DNA of 64,000 nt from Roseburia hominis (GCA_040702975.1 CP159990.1:3100001-3164000); one strand, 5' to 3'. Numbered from the stretch's first letter, positions 53,008 to 62,400 are shown. A program made the numbers and translations. Notes: generated by a model from the sequence alone, not told the origin.

Positions 53008-55203
53008 TCACTTCTTTGAAAACTCATATGCTCGGCGGTACTGTCTCATTTTTTCAACCGGTAAAGTAAAATATTTTTTGACCTGTTTTTCTGACAATCC
53101 ATGCTCCATTCCAAGCAAAATTTCATTCAACTGTTCTTCTGTCAACTGCTTTGCATAACGCAAAATACATTCATATATGCTTCCGGATAGATTCCACTGC
53201 TCTTCCACTGACTGCGTTATTTCTTCAGATTCTGTACCGAAATTCGGTACGGACGCTTCCTTTTCTGTTTCCTGACGAACTTTCTGTGCCAATTCCATAA
53301 TTTCCTCTTCTGTCAGTTGTGGTGGCTGATTCCAGTTTAAGTACAATATTTCATCTTCATCCATTTCAATAATCTTTATGTGCGGATTGGTTTTTGCCGC
53401 TTCGCGATAAAATTCCAATTCCGAACGATTTAAAAATTGGATATTTGATTTTGATTCAATTGTTTTATATGTCATCGTTTTTTTGTTATATACAACTTTT
53501 ACTGGATGCCGATAACCATTCTTTCCAGCCAGACGTTCTGACTCTTTCCAACGTGATGTTCGAAACGGCACAGCCTTTTTATCATAAATTGGATATTGAC
53601 CTTCCAAAAAGATAATACAATCTGTCCGTTTCATTCTTTTTACTTCGCCGGGAGTCATAAGTCCTCGTCCTGCCCGCGCATGATTCCGACTGGAATTTCC
53701 ATGATTTCCTGTTGTAACACTATCATTTCGCGTATCTATAGTCATATCCCCCAATAGCTTTGAAATGTATTCATGAGTGGAAAAGGATGCCGGACCAGCT
53801 CCCAAATAGATCATTGTCGCACAGTTATCCAAAAAAATCTCCCACTTCTCATTTGGAAATATGGCTTTGATTTGTGCAAAAGACTGCAGTACTGGAACAA
53901 TCGACAAATTACGACTTCGTATTGTTCCCATTAAAACTTCTGTCCGATTTGGTTTTGGTCCCGCATAAAATTCATCCGCCCAAAGTCTTACATGTATTGG
54001 CAAACTGCCTCCGCATTGATGGTCGGCAATCCGGATCAACACATCAAACAGCTGTGTATAAAACATGGAAATCAAGAAATTAAATGACTCATCATTATCT
54101 GGCAATACTAAAAATAATGCTGTTTTTTTGTTCGGATCACCATTAACACCCAGTCCCAAACTCGGAATATCAATATCATCTTCTTCAAATAAGCGTTTCA
54201 ATGCTGCTGTTTCACATAAACGCAGCATTGCATTTACCATGATAATAATAGATCTAACCGTATCTGGAGCACCTTCTTTTAATTTACGATAGTCACGTAC
54301 CGGTGGATAATCATCCCCATGTATCCTTGCAAGACGGTTCATCTCCAATTGTAATTCTGTCGTTTCATTCTCCCCATCTTCTACATGTTTTGATTCCATA
54401 TTGACATATGTCATAATATGATTAAAATCCGCCTTGCGCTTTTCTTCCATAGCTCCTAACCATTCACAGAAGAAGATAGCCTGCAGATATAACGCTACAC
54501 CGTCATCCCAAAACGGATCTCCTTTCATTGCATCCGGAGGCTTTACCGATGCCTGTATATTTGTAATCAGTCGGATTACATCCGTTTCTTTTTCTAAATA
54601 TGCCATGGGATTGTAACGGTCTGATTCCTCCGGATTAATCAGATTAAAAGATTTTACAGTGATTCCATGCGCTTTCAAATAATTTCCATGTTTCCTAAGC
54701 AAATCTCCCTTGATATCTAAAATCACATTAGTTCCAGATGCAAGTAAAATATTAGGAGTTACGACCGATGTTGTTTTATAGGAACCAGAACCACCGATAA
54801 TTAACATATTTCGGTTTGATAACAGTTTATCAGATACGGCTATATTCTTGCTTAAATAAGTATTATTTTTTTCTTCCGGATCGCGCAGCATTTTACTTAA
54901 TTTTTTCACATCTCCCCATTGCTCTGTACCATTTTCCTTCCCAAACTGATAATTCCGGTATTGATCAACATAATATGCAACAAACATAATCCATCCAAGA
55001 AAAGCAACGCCCATCCAACTGATCGTACGGTCTGTCCACCAATTCTGAAACGGATGCATAAAAATGTAGAGTAGTTTTTGCTGCATATTATTTAGTGCAA
55101 CTCCTGGAAGAAGATACAGACCACAACAAAAATAGACCATAATCAGGATAAAAATTAGCAATAGTACTAACATGCCCCAGGGGGTTTTTCTTCGCTCGAT
55201 CAT
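53008..55203 (-). CDS. VirD4/TraG-type conjugative coupling protein
   Basis: 731 residues. Two N-terminal membrane helices (MLVLLLIFILIMVYFCCGLY; GVAFLGWIMFVAYYV), Walker A GGSGSYKT at 137-144, Walker B HVRLWADEF, and TraG signature regions (NTYLSKNIAVSDK; RNLSIVPVLQSFAQIKAIFP). It brings the relaxase-DNA complex to a type IV secretion channel. Near residue ~665 the sequence ASVPNFGTESE is encoded by a 17-bp palindrome that recurs in two other genes here. Six bases after the PcfB-like gene. Confidence 0.93.
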   Translation of the reverse strand: MIERRKTPWGMLVLLLIFILIMVYFCCGLYLLPGVALNNMQQKLLYIFMHPFQNWWTDRTISWMGVAFLGWIMFVAYYVDQYRNYQFGKENGTEQWGDVKKLSKMLRDPEEKNNTYLSKNIAVSDKLLSNRNMLIIGGSGSYKTTSVVTPNILLASGTNVILDIKGDLLRKHGNYLKAHGITVKSFNLINPEESDRYNPMAYLEKETDVIRLITNIQASVKPPDAMKGDPFWDDGVALYLQAIFFCEWLGAMEEKRKADFNHIMTYVNMESKHVEDGENETTELQLEMNRLARIHGDDYPPVRDYRKLKEGAPDTVRSIIIMVNAMLRLCETAALKRLFEEDDIDIPSLGLGVNGDPNKKTALFLVLPDNDESFNFLISMFYTQLFDVLIRIADHQCGGSLPIHVRLWADEFYAGPKPNRTEVLMGTIRSRNLSIVPVLQSFAQIKAIFPNEKWEIFLDNCATMIYLGAGPASFSTHEYISKLLGDMTIDTRNDSVTTGNHGNSSRNHARAGRGLMTPGEVKRMKRTDCIIFLEGQYPIYDKKAVPFRTSRWKESERLAGKNGYRHPVKVVYNKKTMTYKTIESKSNIQFLNRSELEFYREAAKTNPHIKIIEMDEDEILYLNWNQPPQLTEEEIMELAQKVRQETEKEASVPNFGTESEEITQSVEEQWNLSGSIYECILRYAKQLTEEQLNEILLGMEHGLSEKQVKKYFTLPVEKMRQYRRAYEFSKK
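53234..53250. repeat. 17-bp palindrome GTACCGAANTTCGGTAC, copy 1
   Basis: GTACCGAA-A-TTCGGTAC, 8-bp arms and one central base, within the virD4-like gene; encodes VPNFGT in frame. Confidence 0.85.
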
Positions 55204-55208
55204 ATCTT

Positions 55209-56507
55209 TTACCTGACTTTCACTGGTACAGATGGAGCCTTCATTGATTTTTTTATCTGTTCCGGAACATGTCCCCGAATTGATTGCGTCAACTCTTTTT
55301 CTCTTTGTGAAAGATCATAAGATGTGCGGAATAATTCTTCCGTGGATTTCCGTTCTGCATAATGAACAATTTGAAATTTACCATCAAACAAAATAGGTTT
55401 CTGATCTTTTTTCAAAAAAGCAGTATATGTTTTCTGATCTTTTGAGCAAAAAACCTGTGAATTTGGTACAAGCAGATAATTCACATTTTTTCCATATGTT
55501 CCCGGAACACGGCTTAAAAAATACCCATTATCCATCATTGCTTTTTGCTCACGCTTACCAAGAACTGTTTCGCATACCGGAGTTACCAATGTCTCCGCAT
55601 TGATAGTAAATTTCTGATAGCGCAAATCGTTTTCAAAAGCTTCATATATTGTACTTTCGTCACTCTTAATCAAGGATTCCTTTGCAAAATAAGAAGTTTC
55701 CAATGTTCCTGCAGCCTGTTCATATTTTTGATTTAACGCCTTTAGCTCAGAATTTTCTGTTGCAATATAATCGTCTGATGACATTTCCCCAGTTTTCTGA
55801 TAAGTTGTCATATCAATCTGATTCAAATCCGGAAGTTCGACACCTTCTTTTAATACATCTTCCTGATGTAATTTATACCAATGCTCTACTTTCTGCAGAT
55901 CATGATCCGCTACCATCATCTGAAGCTGGCCATCGCCCACCTTCAAGTCCGGTAAAATTGCATAATTGACACCCAAAGCCTGAAAATCTTCTCGAAAAAT
56001 CTGTTCATTCCCCTCTAATGGTAAGCTGATAATACTGATATGATTCTGTGTTAAGCTTTTCAGATTTTCCAGAGTATGTTCTCCCCCACTTAGCTTTTTT
56101 GTAAGATATGCTTCATACCAAACACTAAATTTTTCCTTATCTTCATCCATGATTGCAATCTGCAGATATGTATCTGATGGATCTAAATCTGGTAATAAAG
56201 AATACCTTATTCCTAATCTCTGCAATTCCTTAAATTCTTTTTGTAAGCTATGCTGCCCAATCCATTTTGTTCCTTCATTTGCTACCGGTAGATTCATAAT
56301 CGTAAATTTACCTTCTGTCAATTTTGCAAAATCTTGAAAATCTTTAAACTCATGTCGTGATAGTTTTCCTTCTTTGACCATCCGTGCAAACCGTGTCAAC
56401 AGCATAATTGTACCAATACCCATAAGTTTTACTGCCGGGTCCATAAACATTCCTACTTTTTTCGCAACAAGCAGGATCTGTTCCATATCCCTTTCCTGTT
56501 CCTGCAT
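55209..56507 (-). CDS. Conjugation accessory protein with duplicated domain (PcfB/DUF3801-like)
   Basis: 432 residues, start behind GGGAGGCG. Two related ~90-residue units follow each other: GKFTIMNLP...GIRYSLLPDLDPSDTYLQIA (to ~140) and ISIISLPLE...GVNYAILPDLKVGDGQLQMM (to ~215), each alternating beta and helix. This resembles the DUF3801/PcfB proteins encoded beside VirD4 in Gram-positive elements, but the match is from memory and partial. The remaining ~200 residues are not recognised. Likely helps couple relaxosome and VirD4. Confidence 0.55.
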   Translation of the reverse strand: MQEQERDMEQILLVAKKVGMFMDPAVKLMGIGTIMLLTRFARMVKEGKLSRHEFKDFQDFAKLTEGKFTIMNLPVANEGTKWIGQHSLQKEFKELQRLGIRYSLLPDLDPSDTYLQIAIMDEDKEKFSVWYEAYLTKKLSGGEHTLENLKSLTQNHISIISLPLEGNEQIFREDFQALGVNYAILPDLKVGDGQLQMMVADHDLQKVEHWYKLHQEDVLKEGVELPDLNQIDMTTYQKTGEMSSDDYIATENSELKALNQKYEQAAGTLETSYFAKESLIKSDESTIYEAFENDLRYQKFTINAETLVTPVCETVLGKREQKAMMDNGYFLSRVPGTYGKNVNYLLVPNSQVFCSKDQKTYTAFLKKDQKPILFDGKFQIVHYAERKSTEELFRTSYDLSQREKELTQSIRGHVPEQIKKSMKAPSVPVKVR

Positions 56508-56526
56508 CTTAATCGCCTCCCATCAC

Positions 56527-57660
56527 TTATCTTTGCCTTCCTTTCTCTGTACCGAATTTCGGTACAGATTCCTTTTCAAAATTTTTCTGAAGTAACGGAA
56601 TATGATTATCTTCCATAAATTTTTTCATATATACTGTATTTTCCTGAATTTGATGCTGCATATTCTGTATTTCCTGAATATCTTTTCGGATTCCCATATA
56701 AGACTTTCCCTCCATTTCTTCTACCTCTACTGTTGTTGTTTCACATCGCAAATACTCTTTTTGATCAACCAATCCCGCATGATATTCCAGATAGGTTGCT
56801 GCCTTTTCCGCCTGTTGAATTGCCTTAACTAATCTTTCCGGCTTTTCTCTGATGGCTCGTATCCAACTTTGTACATATGCCTTATGATTCTCTATCTGCA
56901 TTTGACCTGGCTCCACTGCTAAGTGCACCGCAAAAAAGCTTGCTGTAATTTCTGCCACCAGCTCTTCATAAGCATAACTTTCTGATCCAAAATACCCTGC
57001 CAGTTCTCGTTTCAATCGGTGTGGTGCACCAGTTGCATGCGCCAATTCATGCAAAGCTGTCGTATTATACGCATAGTCGGATTCAAAACATTCCGGCACA
57101 GGTAAATGAATCTGATCCTGTTGTTGGTTATAAAAAGCCTGATTGCCACCATCATGCAGCATTTCAACTTGCATATTTCTGGAAATCACACCAATCAGCT
57201 CATCCGGCATAATATCATTCTGGACTATCTGCAGTTCTGGCAGTCCTTGAATCAAATCACCGTTAAACACATAGGAATATACTGCCCGCAATTGATAACG
57301 CTCTCCAAACTCTTCTGAACGATTACGGAATTCTGACCAGCTAAGTCCTTGTTTTTCTTCTGTGTCATAAGGAAACCAGTATTCAACTTGAACTCCCTGT
57401 CCTTTTGCATGTTCAAGCTTCCAACCATGCTCCTGAATCTGATGAAACGTTGCCCAACGTGATTCCTGATATCCTCGGTCTTTTGCAATCATTGCCAGAT
57501 AAAAACGATTCAGCCCACGATAAGCTTTCTCGGTAACTGCATTTTGGGGAAGAAATGCTTTCCCATTCCATCCTTTCTGCCAGTTCAGCTCTTGTTCCTC
57601 TAACGCATGAACAAATAATTCCGCGAGCTGTTTTCTATATTCCTGTGTCTTCTTCGTCAT
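56527..57660 (-). CDS. ArdC-like protein with zincin metallopeptidase domain
   Basis: 377 residues. N-terminal ssDNA-binding-like domain of the DUF1738/ArdC family (QEYRKQLAELFVHALEEQEL; WQKGWNGKAFLPQNAVTEKA YRGLN region) and a zincin domain with HELAH at 204-208 followed by TGAPHRLKRE. ArdC proteins protect incoming DNA from restriction during transfer. The last residues, SVPKFGTEKGRQR, come from palindrome copy 2. Start is inside a possible 29-codon upstream frame (57635-57724). Confidence 0.82.
   Translation of the reverse strand: MTKKTQEYRKQLAELFVHALEEQELNWQKGWNGKAFLPQNAVTEKAYRGLNRFYLAMIAKDRGYQESRWATFHQIQEHGWKLEHAKGQGVQVEYWFPYDTEEKQGLSWSEFRNRSEEFGERYQLRAVYSYVFNGDLIQGLPELQIVQNDIMPDELIGVISRNMQVEMLHDGGNQAFYNQQQDQIHLPVPECFESDYAYNTTALHELAHATGAPHRLKRELAGYFGSESYAYEELVAEITASFFAVHLAVEPGQMQIENHKAYVQSWIRAIREKPERLVKAIQQAEKAATYLEYHAGLVDQKEYLRCETTTVEVEEMEGKSYMGIRKDIQEIQNMQHQIQENTVYMKKFMEDNHIPLLQKNFEKESVPKFGTEKGRQR
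56549..56565. repeat. 17-bp palindrome GTACCGAANTTCGGTAC, copy 2
   Basis: GTACCGAA-T-TTCGGTAC near the end of the ArdC-like gene; encodes VPKFGT-type residues in the same frame as the other copies. Confidence 0.85.
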
Positions 57661-57724
57661 TCTCCCGTTCCTCTAACTCCAATTCCTCTATCGTAATGGT
57701 ATCTTCGTCAATAAAAATAATCAT
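57635..57724 (-). CDS. Possible 29-residue acidic peptide overlapping ArdC-like start
   Basis: Starts at ATG 57724 with AGGCGG seven bases upstream; sequence begins MIIFIDEDTITIEELELEE and is very acidic. It ends 26 bases inside the ArdC-like gene in another frame, an arrangement that would couple translation. Unknown function; supported only by signal and placement. Confidence 0.4.
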   Translation of the reverse strand: MIIFIDEDTITIEELELEERENDEEDTGI

Positions 57725-57740
57725 ATCAGCCGCCTGTTAC

Positions 57741-58808
57741 CTATAAACTCGGTCCCTTCTCTTTTTTTTGTCGGAATTCCAACAGTTTTTCTCCTTCTGG
57801 TGCTTTTTGTCGTGCCAAATACAAGCGTTCCTCTCGTGTGACTGCATTTTCTATCTGCTTCTTCTCCCGGTCATAATATGCCACCTGATCGGATAAACGG
57901 TCTTCTGGCGAGAGGGTTTCGTTAATCTCTATCACGTTATTTTGTAATTCTCTGGCCGTGATGCTTCCATCTGCCGGAAGCAACAATGTTTCATGAACCG
58001 ATGAAGGCAGTACATAAAAATCAGTTCCTAAATAATCTGCCACCTGTTCTAGCACTTCTTGACGCATAATCATGGCTGCCCCAAACATTTTTGATTCATT
58101 TGTAAGCCCATAAAGCGCTATGCCCTGATGATTCGCCTCCTTTTCAAATGGTACAATTGCAGCATTAAATTCCAGATAATTTCTAGGGGGTTGATCCGTC
58201 ACACCAAGACTGTGTTCAATATATTCATCCAGTTTAAATAATACTGGCCTGTTTTTTGGATTTTGATTTTGAGCCGCATCCATTCTTAACTGTTCTGGTG
58301 TCACATCCCAGATTTTAAGCATGGCCGGTGTCACAGAAAATCCTTTGCTGAAATCTTCATCCCCTGAAATTTCCACCATATAAGTCAATGCATAATCTGC
58401 CGCACATTCATGCACATATGCTTCCAAATACTCTTTTCGACTTCTATCGCATAAACGAGTATATAGATGTTCTTTTACCCACTCATAGCTCTTCCATTGA
58501 TTTTCTTCCAAAGGCATTTTTCTCGCCTCTTCATTCACATATTGAATCTGCTCCGCAATTGTTTCCATAATCATAAATAATTCTTCCGGAAATTCCTGAT
58601 AAGATCGATAAAATGGATTCAAATCAATCAGTGCCGCCAACATCATTTCCTGTGTTTTTTCTCCCTGGCTCACGCTAATGGAATGTTTTATTTCTCCGTA
58701 AGGTGCCGGAATTTCACTGATTGTTACCTTTGCATCAAAATATTCATATGGCAAATGAGATTTAATTTCTCGTTTCACAAGTTCAAAAAATTCTTCCTGA
58801 TTTAACAT
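57741..58808 (-). CDS. DUF5688-like mobile-element protein
   Basis: 355 residues from ATG 58808, which has AAAGGAGG upstream and overlaps the stop of the tandem-SpoVG gene. It begins MLNQEEFFELVKREIKSHLP and carries a segment FYVLPSSVHETLLLPADGS typical, from memory, of DUF5688 proteins found in many Lachnospiraceae integrative elements. Mostly alpha/beta, cytoplasmic, no membrane part. Function unknown; constant company of relaxase and ArdC genes. Confidence 0.65.
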   Translation of the reverse strand: MLNQEEFFELVKREIKSHLPYEYFDAKVTISEIPAPYGEIKHSISVSQGEKTQEMMLAALIDLNPFYRSYQEFPEELFMIMETIAEQIQYVNEEARKMPLEENQWKSYEWVKEHLYTRLCDRSRKEYLEAYVHECAADYALTYMVEISGDEDFSKGFSVTPAMLKIWDVTPEQLRMDAAQNQNPKNRPVLFKLDEYIEHSLGVTDQPPRNYLEFNAAIVPFEKEANHQGIALYGLTNESKMFGAAMIMRQEVLEQVADYLGTDFYVLPSSVHETLLLPADGSITARELQNNVIEINETLSPEDRLSDQVAYYDREKKQIENAVTREERLYLARQKAPEGEKLLEFRQKKEKGPSL

Positions 58809-59377
58809 TCCGCTTCCTCCTTTGCAGTTTTCTCCATGCAAAAATGTTCTTGATAGTTCCATAAAACTTCTCTTTGAATTTTTTCGTGCATCTCTTTCGT
58901 AATCCCATAAATCACATCGTGATATCCCCTGTGATCTTTATATTGCGGCATATTTATAAACAAACCGTTTGTGCTGCGCTTAATTGTAATTCCATGAATA
59001 TGGATTCCACAGCATTTGATAGATGCAATCCCACAAATATATGCTTTCATTCCCGGAAGAATCTTAGGATGTACTGCATGGATATCCAGTACGATTACTT
59101 CCGGTACAGTCACTTCGGCAAGAAGTTTCTTTTTTGCGGCTTCCACCACAGCAGTTTCTATTTCTTTTTTTATCTCTTCCTCTAAGGTAATTACATTACT
59201 CCATTGTCCATCCCGGAATCGGCGTGGAAGTCCTAAAAAAGATGATTCCACGCCAGTTTCCGGATGTTTGTATTTTCGTAGCTGTACTGGGAAACGTAAA
59301 CTATTTTCTACTGTCACAATCCCATGTGCCCATACATCCCCCTGATCCGATAACTGCATTTCTGCATAAATTTCCAT
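58802..59377 (-). CDS. Tandem SpoVG-domain protein
   Basis: 191 residues made of two SpoVG-like units. The second is clear: ICGIASIKCCGIHIHGITIK, STNGLFINMPQYKDHRGYHD and ITKEMHEKIQREVL. The first (1-~85) has the same plan: AHGIVTVENSLRFPVQLRKY, SFLGLPRRFRDGQWSNVIT and EEEIKKEIETAVVEA. SpoVG is a small DNA/RNA-binding regulator that is normally ~95 residues and single-domain. A fused pair in a transfer operon may bind nucleic acid at the relaxosome or regulate the element. Confidence 0.75.
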   Translation of the reverse strand: MEIYAEMQLSDQGDVWAHGIVTVENSLRFPVQLRKYKHPETGVESSFLGLPRRFRDGQWSNVITLEEEIKKEIETAVVEAAKKKLLAEVTVPEVIVLDIHAVHPKILPGMKAYICGIASIKCCGIHIHGITIKRSTNGLFINMPQYKDHRGYHDVIYGITKEMHEKIQREVLWNYQEHFCMEKTAKEEAEC

Positions 59378-59389
59378 ATCCTGTTTCTC

Positions 59390-60184
59390 CTATGTTTCCT
59401 GTAGTTTCTGTAGACGTTTCATCATATCCGTAGACAAATTTGCTGAAGCAAAGCGTTCAATTTCTTTCAATTCCATTCCCTGCTCCAAACATTGCAATAA
59501 ATATTCCTTCTGACCGTCTGTATAGTCCTTGTTTTTCAAATAACGATCAATAAATATCTTCGTATTTGCACTCCGTCTCCAGTATCTGAACAATCTTTGA
59601 AAAGGGTTTCCGAAAAGCTTCGGCTGGATCTCTACCCCTACATCTTCCTGCTGTTCTTTTTGCGAAGTCTGTTCCAACCTGTTTACAATTTCCTGAAGTT
59701 CCTGTTGCCGCTTTTCATTTTCCTGTTCTTTCTTAATTCCAACACGCTCTGCTTCCACTAATTGTTTCCGCAGCAATGCAATCATTTCATCTTTTGATGC
59801 AACCAACTCTTTTTGTGCTTCTGTCTGTTCTTTTAAAGCCTGTTCCAAACCTACTTCAATAGACTCTCTTACTGCTTTACTTTCTTTCAAATCGTCTGCA
59901 ACTTGCTTTTTCAACAGTTTCACAGTATTTTTCAGTTCATCAGATGCTTCATACTTTTCCTTCAAGTATATTTCGCGACAAGATTGTAGTTTAGAAATAT
60001 TCAGATCCTGCAGCTTCATAATCTGTTCTTCTGTCATTCCATCCACAATACAGATCAACAACCACATCCGTTTTAAATCATCTCCTGTTTTCTCTAATAC
60101 TTCTACTACACCTTTTTCCACGCGTAATGAATTTGCAAACAATAACTGCCAGTTTTTTGCATTCTGCCTTATTTCTTCACCCAT
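59390..60184 (-). CDS. Coiled-coil protein next to relaxase
   Basis: 264 residues; its start overlaps the relaxase end by 16 bases. A long charged coiled coil (~85-175: KNTVKLLKKQVADDLKES; KDEMIALLRKQLVEAE) lies between two short helical ends; the C-terminus (YLKNKDYTDGQKEYLLQCLE) resembles a small helical bundle. No known family that I can name; a structural partner of relaxase is the natural guess. Confidence 0.6.
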   Translation of the reverse strand: MGEEIRQNAKNWQLLFANSLRVEKGVVEVLEKTGDDLKRMWLLICIVDGMTEEQIMKLQDLNISKLQSCREIYLKEKYEASDELKNTVKLLKKQVADDLKESKAVRESIEVGLEQALKEQTEAQKELVASKDEMIALLRKQLVEAERVGIKKEQENEKRQQELQEIVNRLEQTSQKEQQEDVGVEIQPKLFGNPFQRLFRYWRRSANTKIFIDRYLKNKDYTDGQKEYLLQCLEQGMELKEIERFASANLSTDMMKRLQKLQET

Positions 60185-61587
60185 ACTCTTTCTGCTCCTT
60201 TCATTTTTGTACCGAAATTCGGTACAAAGGATTTTGGTTTTTTTATTTGTAAATAGAGAAATGCATCTTCTTTCTCACGTTTCTGAATTCGATACAATAA
60301 TCTTTTTTCTTCTCGGATTTTTTGTATCCGTTCCTCCAGATGTGTTTCAACAGTGTCTGGAAAATGTTCTTGCATCTGTTCCAAACGATCCTGTAAACTT
60401 TCAAAAGAACCATCCTGCTTTGAAATCATCGCAAGCTTTTCCAACAGCATCTTATACTCTTGATAAGCAGTATCCCTCCTTAACAAAGCCTCTGTATCTT
60501 TTTGCTGATACAAAATTTTTTCTTCTTGTTTTACTTCTCTTAACCGCTCCTTAACATCTTCCATTGTTTGGACATTCCTTCGCAGCAAATAGTTCGTTTC
60601 CTCCCGGTATTGTTCAATACGCAGTAAGATTGTCCGGATTTTTTTTTGATCCATCACATACGGATTTTGACAAAAACGATATCTCCGGCGAATTAGAATC
60701 TGTGTCTGAAGATATTTTTTCTGTAGTCCTTTTACAAGCACCGGCTGCTTCGTATGCCAGCGACAGGCATATAACTTTTTTATTCCCTCTCGTTCATAGT
60801 AGAATTGTTTTTTATCTGAGATTCGTAACAGCAGTTTTTCATAAGAATATCGTTCTCCTAAACGATAATTTCTCCAGGCGCGTTTTTGTCCAGGTGCCAA
60901 AAAAGAATAATATGTTCCATACTTTTTAGATACGCCATGAGAGATTTGATATCCCATTTGTCTCATCTGTTTTTCAAATTCCTGTATCGAATTCGAACTG
61001 CGGACTGCAGCATCAATATCTGCCCGGATAATGGTTTTCCAATCCATTGTCCCTTGTGTTTTTGCATTCCACTCTGCATAAGAAATTCCTTTACGCTCTT
61101 CATCAAACACAAGCTGTTTTAATCCATATTCCTTACAGATTTGATCTGTAACCGGCTGAATAAATTTTTCCCAATCTCCTTTCTCATATCTGTATTTATA
61201 TCCACTCATACGATTCACGGAATTGAAAATAATATGTCCATGTAAATGTGCATGATCATTATGTAAAGCGAAAACATAGTCATAAAAATCTCCCAAATAT
61301 TGTTCACAAAATTTCCGGATTACCTGATATGCCGTCTGCTCATTTGTTTCTCCCGGTTGGAAACTAATGACAAAATGATATCCTTGTCTTCCTTCTGTCT
61401 TTTCCCAATCCTGCTTGGTATCTAACATTCCCTGATAGACTTCTTCTGCTGTAGTTCCAACATTTCCTCCAATCCAAAGTCCTTCTTCTGTTTTATCCGG
61501 ATTCAATACATATGTGAGGGAATTATATAAATGCTGACTTTTTCCTTTCTTTCCCTGTTTAATATTCATCAGTTTCGTAATCGCCAT
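60169..61587 (-). CDS. Relaxase (MobP/Relaxase_mob family)
   Basis: 472 residues. N-terminal relaxase domain with conserved tyrosine region (HLYNSLTYVLNPDKTEEG) and the metal-binding motif HNDHAHLHGHIIFNSVN (H109, H112, H114...) characteristic of Relaxase_mob. Nicks and covalently binds DNA at oriT to start transfer. The C-terminal half is basic and helical. Its last residues FVPNFGTKMK come from palindrome copy 3. MobC lies nine bases upstream. Confidence 0.92.
   Translation of the reverse strand: MAITKLMNIKQGKKGKSQHLYNSLTYVLNPDKTEEGLWIGGNVGTTAEEVYQGMLDTKQDWEKTEGRQGYHFVISFQPGETNEQTAYQVIRKFCEQYLGDFYDYVFALHNDHAHLHGHIIFNSVNRMSGYKYRYEKGDWEKFIQPVTDQICKEYGLKQLVFDEERKGISYAEWNAKTQGTMDWKTIIRADIDAAVRSSNSIQEFEKQMRQMGYQISHGVSKKYGTYYSFLAPGQKRAWRNYRLGERYSYEKLLLRISDKKQFYYEREGIKKLYACRWHTKQPVLVKGLQKKYLQTQILIRRRYRFCQNPYVMDQKKIRTILLRIEQYREETNYLLRRNVQTMEDVKERLREVKQEEKILYQQKDTEALLRRDTAYQEYKMLLEKLAMISKQDGSFESLQDRLEQMQEHFPDTVETHLEERIQKIREEKRLLYRIQKREKEDAFLYLQIKKPKSFVPNFGTKMKGAERVWVKK
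60209..60225. repeat. 17-bp palindrome GTACCGAANTTCGGTAC, copy 3
   Basis: GTACCGAA-A-TTCGGTAC in the 3' end of the relaxase gene; encodes VPNFGT in frame. Confidence 0.85.
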
Positions 61588-61596
61588 ATTCTGTTC

Positions 61597-61944
61597 CTAG
61601 TTTTTTTGAAATTCCTCCATATAGCTTTCAATCTTTCTTTGATGCTTTTCCAATTCCCAGATTGCATCCATTCCCTGATAGCCTCGATTGATTTTTGCAG
61701 TAACCTGATTGATATTGACTCCAATTTTTCGAATCTGGTATGCCAGCTCCTTAAGATCTTTTTCATACGTTGGCCTCTGATTGCTTTGTATCAATAATAG
61801 GTTTCGTAAATATCCTGACAGATTGACTTTCCCATTTTTGAAACAACTTTCGGAATGTTTCTTTGCCAGTTCTGTCAAATATTCAAACTCCTTCTCACTG
61901 CAGCGAATTCGCAATACTTTTGTTTTCTGTCTCATTGTATTCAT
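61597..61944 (-). CDS. mobC: Relaxosome protein MobC
   Basis: 115 residues. N-terminal ribbon-helix-helix-like segment (KTKVLRIRCSEKEFEYLTEL) and the MobC signature ELAYQIRKIGVNINQVTAKI. MobC opens DNA at oriT for the relaxase. Directly upstream of the relaxase gene; an internal ATG three codons in is an equally good start. Confidence 0.85.
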   Translation of the reverse strand: MNTMRQKTKVLRIRCSEKEFEYLTELAKKHSESCFKNGKVNLSGYLRNLLLIQSNQRPTYEKDLKELAYQIRKIGVNINQVTAKINRGYQGMDAIWELEKHQRKIESYMEEFQKN

Positions 61945-61947
61945 TAA

Positions 61948-62265
61948 TTATTGAAAAGGATCAATCTGATTCTGCACATGATTCCATCCGTTTTCTAATG
62001 AACAATTCTCTTGATTTACTTTCCTGTTTTTTTCTAAGAATTCCAAAAATTCCTCCAAATTTGTTTCGTCCAAAATTCCAAAACTTTTTTCAATCGCACT
62101 CAAGATTTTTTCATTTTTTTCTTTTGTAATCTGATCCAAAACAGCCTGTTTCTTTCCCAAAAGTTTTTTACGCCGGGTTTCATATTCCTCTAAAAAATTT
62201 TTCTTTTTTTCTTCCATTTTTTTTAGATCATTCTCAATTTTCTTCAGTTGCTCATGAAGTTCCAT
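61948..62265 (-). CDS. Small coiled-coil protein upstream of MobC
   Basis: 105 residues, start behind GGAGG. N-terminal ~55 residues are a highly charged coiled coil (EQLKKIENDLKKMEEKKKNF); the rest is short helices. Three bases before mobC. Comparable small coiled-coil genes often accompany mob genes; function unknown. Confidence 0.65.
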   Translation of the reverse strand: MELHEQLKKIENDLKKMEEKKKNFLEEYETRRKKLLGKKQAVLDQITKEKNEKILSAIEKSFGILDETNLEEFLEFLEKNRKVNQENCSLENGWNHVQNQIDPFQ

Positions 62266-62400
62266 GCTTCTACTACCTCCTTTTTGAAAACAAAAAAAGG
62301 AACACCATTTCTGATCTTCCTTCTTAAATCTATTTCTGCTTTTCCAATTTTATTGTATCAAATTCCTCTTGCTACTTCCAGGTTACTTTACGTCCGCTTT

